Shown: positions 57,674-64,000 of the stretch, in pieces | Position numbering within the stretch: the first letter of the stretch is position 1 | Layout: each line of letters opens with the position of its first letter | NCBI GenBank assembly: GCA_035502995.1 | Contig: DATJTW010000038.1 | Location: forward strand, 1 to 64,000 | Reading direction: 5' to 3' | DNA length: 64,000 nucleotides | Origin: CADEED01 sp035502995 | GTDB lineage: Bacteria; Pseudomonadota; Gammaproteobacteria; Steroidobacterales; Steroidobacteraceae | Made by a program: the position numbers and the translations under genes | Notes under the pieces: model-generated | What the model was told of the DNA's origin: nothing | The model's database searches: none | What the model saw: the letters and a program-made list of their open reading frames with translations, nothing else

Positions 57674-58699
57674 ATGCCCGACTACAAACGCATCGCCACC
57701 GAAGAAGCCTTCGCCACGCGCGAACAGATCCGCCTGTTCCGGCGGCTGCTCGACGATGGCTACGACGACCCGGGCTTCGTCAGCCTGTGGGGCTTCTACC
57801 TGCGCAGCCCCAGCGAACGCGCGCGTTTCATCATCGACCGGCTGCAGGAGCTCGGCGCGCCGCGCATCGCCGACATGGACGCGAGCGGCATCGACGTGCA
57901 GGTGCTGTCGCTGACCTCGCCCGGCGTCCAGGTGTTCGACGCGGCCACCGCCAACGCGCTCGCGATCTCGAGCAACGACGAACTCGCGGCCGCCATCGCG
58001 AAATACCCCACCCGTTACGTCGGACTCGCCGCCGCCGCGCCGCAGGATCCGCGCGCCGCCGCGAAGGAGATCGAACGCGGCGTCACGAGGCTCGGCCTGC
58101 GCGGCGTCATCCTGAACTCGCACACGCAGGGCGAGCGGCTCGACGACCCGAAGTTCTGGGACATCTTCGCCGCGGCCGAGGCGCTCGACGTCCCCGTCTA
58201 TCTACATCCGAACTCGCCGCCGCGCGACATGATCCAGCCGTACCTGGAGGTCGGGCTCGACGGCGCGGTGTTCGGCTTCCAGGCGGAGACTGGCCTGCAC
58301 ATGCTGCGGATCATCGTCGCCGGCGTGTTCGACCGCTTCCCGAAGCTCAAGATGATCATCGGCCACTGCGGTGAAGCGCTGCCGTTCTGGCTGTACCGCA
58401 TCGACTACATGCACACGGCCGCGACGCGCGCGAACCGCCACCCGCACATGCCGAAGCTGAGGCGCACGGTCGGCGAATACCTGCGCGAGAACGTGTACGT
58501 GACGAACAGCGGCGTCGCGTGGGCGCCGGCGATCATGCTTTGCCACCAGGTGATGGGGCCCGAGCACACGTTGTACGCCATGGACTATCCGTACCAGTTC
58601 GTGCCGTCGGAGGTCACGGTGTCCGACCAGCTGCCGATGTCGGCGGCGGACAAGAAGAAGTATTTCCAGACGAACGCCGAACGGCTGTTCAAGCTCTAG
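57674..58699 (+). CDS. LigW/gamma-resorcylate-type aromatic decarboxylase
   Basis: This 341-residue amidohydrolase-superfamily protein has RIATEEAFATREQ at the start (metal Glu), SLWGFYLRSPSERA, RIADMDASGIDVQVLSLTSPGVQ (in pieces), GVILNSHTQGERLDD, metal His in YLHPNSPPRDM, MIIGHCGEALPFWLYR, TNSGVAW and the metal Asp in YAMDYPYQFV. These blocks correspond to 5-carboxyvanillate decarboxylase LigW of sphingomonads as I remember it, and more widely to 2,6-dihydroxybenzoate decarboxylases. Predicted reaction: non-oxidative loss of CO2 from an aromatic acid, using Mn or Zn. Substrate assignment is provisional. Its stop overlaps the convergent transporter gene by four bases. Confidence 0.85.
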   Translation: MPDYKRIATEEAFATREQIRLFRRLLDDGYDDPGFVSLWGFYLRSPSERARFIIDRLQELGAPRIADMDASGIDVQVLSLTSPGVQVFDAATANALAISSNDELAAAIAKYPTRYVGLAAAAPQDPRAAAKEIERGVTRLGLRGVILNSHTQGERLDDPKFWDIFAAAEALDVPVYLHPNSPPRDMIQPYLEVGLDGAVFGFQAETGLHMLRIIVAGVFDRFPKLKMIIGHCGEALPFWLYRIDYMHTAATRANRHPHMPKLRRTVGEYLRENVYVTNSGVAWAPAIMLCHQVMGPEHTLYAMDYPYQFVPSEVTVSDQLPMSAADKKKYFQTNAERLFKL

Positions 58700-59613
58700 C
58701 CCGCCTTCACGACGAAGGCCATCGACAGCGGGATCCACAACGATCCCAGGAACACCGAGATCGCCGCCGCCGTCGCCGCGAGATCGAGGTCCAGGTTCTC
58801 CCGCGCCGACAGCACCACCGCCGTGAAGCCGATCGGCGCCGCGCCGCCGACGATGGCGATCGCGGCCGCCGTGCCGGTCAGGCCGAACAACCAGCCCAGC
58901 GCCAGGCCGACCAGCGCGCCGAAGCCCGAGCGCAGCACCACCGCGGTCCACACCTCCGGCCGCCGCAACCCGCGCGCGCTGACCAGCAATCCCATCGCCA
59001 GCGGCACCAGCAGGATCAGGGTCTGTCCGAGTAGCAGCACCGCGTGCAGCCAGTCCCCGGGGATCGGCGCGCCGCCGAGGTTGAGTCCCAGCGCGATGAA
59101 CAACACCCACAGCGGCGGCGCCGCCAAAGCACGCTTCAGCAGCACGGGAATGTCGTCGGCATGGCCGCCGTACTTGCAGGCGGCCACCGTCGTCACGGTC
59201 CACACCAGGATCGCGTGGCCCATGTCGAACATCACCAGCTGCGAGAACGCCGCGGCACCCAGGCTCAGCGACGCGAACGGATAGATCATCGAGTTGTTGA
59301 TGGACATCGCCGACAGCGCCATCGCGCCCTCGCCGGTCTTCGGCAGTCCGAAGTGCCGCGCGGCGACGATCGCCGCGGCCCAGCCCGCCAGCGAGATGCA
59401 GATCGCGGTCACCGGCAGTAGTGCGTGCTCGCGCGCCAGCGGCACGCCGGTCAGCGCGCCGAAGATCAGGATCGGCAGGCCGACGTTGAACACGAAGTTC
59501 AGCAACCACCGGCCCTGCGTCGCGCCCGCCAGTCCCGCGCGACGCGCGGCGACGCCGACGAAGAACAGGGCCGCGACGGCCGCGAGCCGCCAGTTCGCCA
59601 CGAGGAATTCCAC
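58696..59613 (-). CDS. AEC-family transporter (auxin efflux carrier type)
   Basis: This 305-residue inner-membrane protein has about ten helices in two inverted halves, first helix WRLAAVAALFFVGVAARRAG, and conserved polar breaks NFVFNVGLPILIFGALTG and SINNSMIYPFASL, as in AEC carriers. Substrates in bacteria include malonate, malate and other small organic anions. It is convergent with the decarboxylase and divergent from the halogenase, whose palindromic operator lies 23 bp from this gene's start and could affect both. Confidence 0.87.
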   Translation of the reverse strand: MEFLVANWRLAAVAALFFVGVAARRAGLAGATQGRWLLNFVFNVGLPILIFGALTGVPLAREHALLPVTAICISLAGWAAAIVAARHFGLPKTGEGAMALSAMSINNSMIYPFASLSLGAAAFSQLVMFDMGHAILVWTVTTVAACKYGGHADDIPVLLKRALAAPPLWVLFIALGLNLGGAPIPGDWLHAVLLLGQTLILLVPLAMGLLVSARGLRRPEVWTAVVLRSGFGALVGLALGWLFGLTGTAAAIAIVGGAAPIGFTAVVLSARENLDLDLAATAAAISVFLGSLWIPLSMAFVVKAG

Positions 59614-59635
59614 GCCGCGAATCTAGCGCATGCGC

Positions 59636-59647
59636 GCATACGTATGC
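59636..59647. promoter_or_regulatory. Palindromic operator candidate GCATACGTATGC
   Basis: This is a perfect 12-bp palindrome with a central CG, as in LacI-family operators, 30 bp before the halogenase start. A near-copy (GCATACGTATTC) occurs at 61270-61281 upstream of the pullulanase. No other match was noticed in the window. Confidence 0.6.
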
Positions 59648-59676
59648 TTGCCCGACGCAGGCAGGGCCATGCCACC

Positions 59677-61230
59677 ATGCGCGCCATGTCGACACCCGAC
59701 CAGACCACCCCGCTGCGCTCCGTCGTCATCGTCGGCGGCGGCACCGCGGGCTGGATGACCGCCGCGTCGCTGGCGCACCGCCTGCAACGGCTGGGCGTGA
59801 CGATCACGCTGGTGGAATCGTCGGCGGTCGGCACGATCGGCGTCGGCGAGGCGACCGTGCCCGCGATCCGCCGCTACTTCCAGTCGCTGGGCCTCGACGC
59901 ATTCGCCGTGATGAAGGCCACCAACGGCACCATCAAGCTGGCCATCGAGTTCGACGGCTGGGCGCACGAGGGGCATTCGTTCATGCATCCCTTCGGCCGC
60001 TTCGGGCTCGAGGCCGGGCCGGTCGCATTCCATCACCTGTGGAACCGGCTGCGCACGCAGGGCGACGCGGGTTGCCTCGACGAGTACGCGATGGGCGCGC
60101 AACTGGCACGCGCCGGCCGAATGACGCTGCCGCCCGAGGATCCGCGCGTCGACTTCGAGCACTTCGACTGGGCCGTGCATTTCGACGCGTCGAAGTTCGC
60201 GACTTTCCTGCGCGGGTTCGCGGAATCGCGCGGCGTGCGGCGCATCGACGCGCGCGTCGCCGAGGTCCTGCGCGACGGCGAGCGCGAGCACGTCCGCGGC
60301 ATCCGCCTCGACACGGGCGCGGTGCTCGACGCCTCGTTGTTCATCGACTGCAGCGGCTTTCACCAGCTGCTGATCGAGAAGTCGCTGCACGCCGGCTTCG
60401 TCGACTGGCATCACTGGCTGCCCTGCGATCGCGCCGTCGCCATTCCCTGCGCGGCGGCGGACCCGAACGACCTGGCGCCGTCCACCCGCTCGCGCGCGCT
60501 GGCCGCCGGCTGGGCGTGGCGAATCCCGCTGCAGAACCGCATCGGCAACGGTTACGTGTATTCGTCCGCGCATCTCGGCGATGACGCCGCGGTCGCCGCG
60601 CTGCGCGCGCAGCTCGAGGGCGAGGCACTGGCCGAACCGAACCTGGTGCGATTCCGGACCGGGCACGTGCGGCGCTTCTGGATCGGCAACTGCGTCTCGA
60701 TCGGCCTGTCCGCCGGCTTCCTGGAGCCGCTCGAATCCACCAGCATCTCGCTGATCCAGATGGGCATCGACAAGCTGCTGCACCTCTGGCCGGACGAGCC
60801 GCCGACGCCGGACCGCCTCGCGCCGCTGGCGGCGGAATACGACCGTCTCTCGATCGTCGAATACGAACGCATCCGCGACTTCATCATCCTGCACTACAGC
60901 GCGAACGGCCGGACCGCCGCCGGCGACACCGCGTTGTGGCGCCAGTGCCGCGAGATGCCGCTGCCGGACACGCTGGTGCGCAAGATCGCGCTGTACCGCG
61001 CGCGCGGCCTCATCCAGCAGTTCGACTCCGAGAGCTTCTTCGACCCGAGCTGGCTGTGCCTGTACGGCAATCTCGGCATCGACGCCGGTTCCTGGGATCC
61101 GCTGACGAACCTGTTGCCGCTGGCCGAGCTGGCGGAGGTGACCCGGCGCGTGCGCGAGGACATCGCCCGCACCGCGCGGCAGGCCAAGCCGCATCGCGAG
61201 TTCCTGCGGCTGGCGGGGGCGTTGGCGTAG
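59677..61230 (+). CDS. Flavin-dependent tryptophan-halogenase family protein
   Basis: This 517-residue protein has the flavin site VIVGGGTAGWMTAASLA, VGEATVPAIRRYF, a lysine in NGTIKLAIEFDGW at the position of the catalytic Lys of PrnA/RebH (about residue 85), the halogenase motif GWAWRIPLQNR (WxWxIP) near 278, and LEPLESTSIS with the active-site Glu. All key residues are present. In Xanthomonads, Caulobacter and marine gammaproteobacteria such genes sit in TonB-dependent carbohydrate loci and their true substrate is unknown. ATG 59677 (AGGG ten bases upstream) is chosen over 59686. Shares an operator motif with the next gene. Confidence 0.9.
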   Translation: MRAMSTPDQTTPLRSVVIVGGGTAGWMTAASLAHRLQRLGVTITLVESSAVGTIGVGEATVPAIRRYFQSLGLDAFAVMKATNGTIKLAIEFDGWAHEGHSFMHPFGRFGLEAGPVAFHHLWNRLRTQGDAGCLDEYAMGAQLARAGRMTLPPEDPRVDFEHFDWAVHFDASKFATFLRGFAESRGVRRIDARVAEVLRDGEREHVRGIRLDTGAVLDASLFIDCSGFHQLLIEKSLHAGFVDWHHWLPCDRAVAIPCAAADPNDLAPSTRSRALAAGWAWRIPLQNRIGNGYVYSSAHLGDDAAVAALRAQLEGEALAEPNLVRFRTGHVRRFWIGNCVSIGLSAGFLEPLESTSISLIQMGIDKLLHLWPDEPPTPDRLAPLAAEYDRLSIVEYERIRDFIILHYSANGRTAAGDTALWRQCREMPLPDTLVRKIALYRARGLIQQFDSESFFDPSWLCLYGNLGIDAGSWDPLTNLLPLAELAEVTRRVREDIARTARQAKPHREFLRLAGALA

Positions 61231-61269
61231 CGAGAGGTGGTGTCAGCCGCCCCTGACATCCCGCCTCCT

Positions 61270-61281
61270 GCATACGTATTC
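61270..61281. promoter_or_regulatory. Second copy of the palindromic operator motif
   Basis: GCATACGTATTC differs by one base from the perfect palindrome at 59636. It lies 93 bp before the pullulanase start and 40 bp after the halogenase stop. The remainder of the 61231-61362 gap shows no clear promoter or terminator. Confidence 0.5.
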
Positions 61282-61362
61282 GCAAGCACACCCCCACGCA
61301 TCTCGATTAGCGTCCCCACACAAACAACGGCACCCATCGACGGGTAGCTAGGGGAGATGCAC

Positions 61363-64000
61363 ATGACGTCGCCGCGCCGGGGCTGCGGAGCCCTCGTTCC
61401 TTCGTTCGTCCTCGTCGCGCTGGTGCTCGGTTGCGCCGCGGCACCCGCCCAGAATCCCGCCGCGGTCGGCATCCCCGGCAACTACCAGTCCGAGGTCGGC
61501 TGTCCCGGCGACTGGCAGCCGGATTGCCCGGCCACGCAGCTGGTCTACGACGCCAACGGCGACGTCTGGCGCAACACGTTCTCGATCGCGCCGCCCGGCA
61601 ACTACGAATACAAGGTGGCGCTGAACGGCAGCTGGGACGTCAACTACGGCACGCACGCGCAGCAGAACGGCCCGAACATCCCGCTGACCACCACGGCCTC
61701 TCCACAGGCCGTCACCTTCTACTACGACCACAAGACGCACTGGGTCACCGACAACGTCCACTCGATCATCGCCACCGTGCCCGGCAGCTTCCAGAGCGAG
61801 CTCGGCTGTCCCGGCGACTGGGACCCGTCCTGCTTCCGCTCCTGGCTGCAGGACGTCAACGACACCTCTATCTACAGCTTCTCGACCAGCGCGCTGCCGG
61901 CCGGCAGCTACGAGGGCAAGGTCGCGCTGAACGGCAGCTGGGACGTGAACTACGGCGCCGGCGGCGTGCAGAACGGCCCGAACATCGGCTTCACCGTGCC
62001 GGCCACCGGCACGGAGGTGGTGTTCCAGTGGAACTCGGTGACGAAGGACCTGCGCATCGTCGTCGGCGGCATCCGGGGCGACCTGACGAAGGCGCAGGCG
62101 TACTGGATCTCGCGCGACACCATCGCCTGGAACGTGCCCACGGACACCGTCGTCAGGCTGTTCGCCGATCCGGACGGCGCGTTGACGCTCGACGGCCCGG
62201 GCATCGTTGCCGCGGCGAACTCGAAATCCTGGACGTTGACCAACGACCCGGCCGGTCTCACGCCCGCGCAGAAGGCGCGGTTCCCGCATCTCGCCAACCT
62301 GCCCGCGTTCAAACTACCGCCGGCGGCGGTCGCCGCCGCAGCGGCCAGCCTCAAGGGCCAGCTCGCCGTCGGTGCGGTGCGCGGCCCGCAGGGAATCGAC
62401 GCGACGGGCCTGCAGATTCCCGGCGTGCTGGACGACCTGTACGCCGCGCAGGCGACGCCGCTCGTGCTCGGCCCGAGCTTCGCGAACGGCCAGACGACGC
62501 TGCGCGTCTGGGCGCCCACGGCGCGTTCGCTGAAGGTGCGCCTGTTCGCGGATTCCAACCCGAACACGATGGCAGCCACCTACCCGATGACGCTCGACGC
62601 CGCCAGCGGCGTCTGGAGCTGGTCCGCGCCCACCGCGAGCGTGCACGGCCAGTACTATCTCTACGAAGCGCAGGTCTACGTGCGCAGCACGCGCAAGGTC
62701 GAGACCAACGTCGTCACGGATCCGTATTCGCTCTCGCTGGCGCGCAACAGCACGCGCAGCCAGATCGTCTCGCTCGACGACGCCGACCTGCAGCCGGCGA
62801 ACTGGCGCAGGCTCGCGAAGCCCGCACTGGCCGCGCCCGAGGACATCGTGCTCTACGAGCTGCACGTGCGCGACTTCAGCGCCACGGACGACACCGTGCC
62901 CGAGAACCTGCGCGGCACGTTCGAGGCCTTCACGCGCAGGAACTCCGACGGCATGAAGCACCTGGCACAGCTCGCCACCGCGGGCGTCACTCACGTGCAC
63001 CTGCTGCCGGCGTTCGACTTCGCCAGCACCAACGAGGACAAGTCCACGTGGCAGGCGCCCTCGTTCGCCGAGCTCGCCGCGCTGCCGGCGGATTCGTCCG
63101 AGCAGCAGGCGCGCGTCGCCGCGACCGCGGACCGCGACGGCTTCAACTGGGGCTACGACCCGCTGCACTACAACGTGCCCGAGGGCAGCTTCGCCACCGA
63201 CGCGGATGGCGGCACGCGCATCCGCGAGTTCCGCGACATGGTGCAGTCGCTGAACCAGGGCGGCCTGCGCGTCGTCATGGACGTGGTCTACAACCACACG
63301 AACGCGGCCGGCCAGAATCCGAACTCCATCCTCGACCGGCTGGTGCCCGGCTACTACCACCGGCTGAACGGCGACGGCGTGGTACTCGGCGAGAGCTGCT
63401 GCTCCGACACGGCGACCGAACACGCGATGATGGAAAAGCTGATGGTCGATTCCGTCGTGCAGTGGGCCCGGCAGTACAAGGTCGACGGCTTCCGCTTCGA
63501 CATCATGGGCTTCCACCTGAAGTCGAACATGCTGAAGGTGCGCGCGGCGCTGGACGCGCTGACGCCGGCGAAGGACGGCGTCGACGGCAAGTCGATCTAT
63601 CTATACGGCGAGGCCTGGAACTTCGGCGTCATGGCGAACAACGGCCGTGGCGAAAACGCGATCCAGGTGAACCTCGCGAACACGGGCATCGGCTCGTTCT
63701 CGGACCGCATCCGCGACGCCGTGCGCGGCGGCGGACCGTTCTCGCCGCGTCGCGACCAGGGCTTCGCCACGGGCCTGTACACGGAGCCGAACGGCACGTT
63801 CGGCGGCTCGGCCGCGGACGAGAAGGCTGCGTTGCTGCGGCTCACGGACTTCGTGAAGCTGGGACTCGCCGGCAACCTCGCCAACTACTCGCTGGTCGAC
63901 GCCAGCGGCGCGACGAAGCCCGGTAAGGACGTCGACTACTTCGGCATGCCGGGCGCGTACGGCGGCGGGCCGGCGGACACGATCCAGTACATCGGCGTGC
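61363..64000 (+). CDS. pulA: Pullulanase-type GH13 enzyme (cut by window edge)
   Basis: At least 879 codons are present and the frame is open at 64000. It should hydrolyse alpha-1,6 branches of maltodextrins or pullulan outside the cytoplasm. The signal ends in VLVALVLGC, so a lipoprotein like Klebsiella PulA is likely. Two tandem X25/CBM-like modules follow (each with GxFQSE/GNYQSE, GCPGDW, LNGSWDVNYG and NGPNI; about residues 35-125 and 130-220), then starch-debranching N-domains, then GH13. The GH13 part has pullulanase motif NWGYDP, region I VVMDVVYNHT, nucleophile in DGFRFDIMG, and acid/base in GEAW. ATG 61363 is six bases from GGGGAG; ATG 61357 is not spaced from it. Confidence 0.93.
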   Translation, partial: MTSPRRGCGALVPSFVLVALVLGCAAAPAQNPAAVGIPGNYQSEVGCPGDWQPDCPATQLVYDANGDVWRNTFSIAPPGNYEYKVALNGSWDVNYGTHAQQNGPNIPLTTTASPQAVTFYYDHKTHWVTDNVHSIIATVPGSFQSELGCPGDWDPSCFRSWLQDVNDTSIYSFSTSALPAGSYEGKVALNGSWDVNYGAGGVQNGPNIGFTVPATGTEVVFQWNSVTKDLRIVVGGIRGDLTKAQAYWISRDTIAWNVPTDTVVRLFADPDGALTLDGPGIVAAANSKSWTLTNDPAGLTPAQKARFPHLANLPAFKLPPAAVAAAAASLKGQLAVGAVRGPQGIDATGLQIPGVLDDLYAAQATPLVLGPSFANGQTTLRVWAPTARSLKVRLFADSNPNTMAATYPMTLDAASGVWSWSAPTASVHGQYYLYEAQVYVRSTRKVETNVVTDPYSLSLARNSTRSQIVSLDDADLQPANWRRLAKPALAAPEDIVLYELHVRDFSATDDTVPENLRGTFEAFTRRNSDGMKHLAQLATAGVTHVHLLPAFDFASTNEDKSTWQAPSFAELAALPADSSEQQARVAATADRDGFNWGYDPLHYNVPEGSFATDADGGTRIREFRDMVQSLNQGGLRVVMDVVYNHTNAAGQNPNSILDRLVPGYYHRLNGDGVVLGESCCSDTATEHAMMEKLMVDSVVQWARQYKVDGFRFDIMGFHLKSNMLKVRAALDALTPAKDGVDGKSIYLYGEAWNFGVMANNGRGENAIQVNLANTGIGSFSDRIRDAVRGGGPFSPRRDQGFATGLYTEPNGTFGGSAADEKAALLRLTDFVKLGLAGNLANYSLVDASGATKPGKDVDYFGMPGAYGGGPADTIQYIGV

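Noticed and set aside
61431..63926. Second long plus-strand frame within the pullulanase region
   Set aside because: The other frame encodes clear X25 and GH13 motifs; this one is Arg/Ala-rich shadow sequence.
1..64000. CRISPR arrays, tRNA or rRNA genes, insertion sequences, prophage or integrase genes
   Set aside because: None seen by eye: no spaced direct repeats, no cloverleaf with CCA end, no transposase-like protein. A tRNAscan or similar search could still find a missed tRNA.

Overview
The window is a GC-rich, gene-dense stretch of bacterial chromosome with no rRNA, tRNA, CRISPR array, transposase or prophage gene that I can see, and no gene-free gap longer than about 285 bp. Several features point to a gammaproteobacterium near the Xanthomonadales / Nevskiales / Steroidobacterales. 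These are a fused aspartate kinase-diaminopimelate decarboxylase, a tonB-exbB-exbD-exbD set, a TrpR-superfamily gene directly before hisG, metX-metB behind a SAM riboswitch, and a flavin-dependent halogenase beside a pullulanase. I cannot name the species.

Layout. 1-3500: a repeat-rich edge, peroxiredoxin, an ankyrin lipoprotein, HMG-CoA lyase and a family III CoA transferase. 3519-8583 (minus): an energy-transduction operon, tonB-exbB-exbD-exbD followed by two paralogous exported TPR proteins. 8851-13258 (minus): leucyl aminopeptidase, an MFS protein and ilvD. 13339-20192 (plus): a branched-chain amino acid operon, ilvC-leuA-ilvE-leuC-leuD-leuB, preceded by a complete-looking transcription attenuator whose leader peptide is rich in Leu/Val/Ile. 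20201-24242 (minus): a TPR-tailed serine hydrolase, then metB and metX behind a SAM-I riboswitch. 24327-31755 (plus): the whole histidine operon, led by a TrpR-like regulator with a trp-operator-like palindrome over its own start; hisF apparently initiates at AUU. 31805-41506: an envelope protein of unknown role, lysAC, a small acidic protein, a DUF62 SAM hydrolase, a giant membrane spermidine-synthase-like protein, an L,D-transpeptidase and apt.

41523-59613 is an accessory catabolic region. It holds two GSTs (the first resembling lignin beta-etherases), alpha/beta hydrolases, three amidohydrolase-superfamily enzymes, a TIM-barrel enzyme, a VOC protein, a short MetE-like methyltransferase, an aromatic-acid type MFS transporter, and a MarR-controlled operon (enoyl-CoA hydratase/3-hydroxyacyl-CoA dehydrogenase plus amidohydrolase). 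It also holds an AraC regulator, an aldehyde dehydrogenase and a LigW-like decarboxylase. Together these suggest breakdown of lignin-derived or other plant aromatics; that is an inference. 59636-64000 starts what looks like a maltodextrin locus: a halogenase and a pullulanase (cut by the window edge) share a palindromic upstream motif.

The main regulatory points are attenuation for ilv/leu, a riboswitch for met, an autoregulatory-looking operator for his, and a shared LacI-type palindrome for the halogenase and pullulanase.
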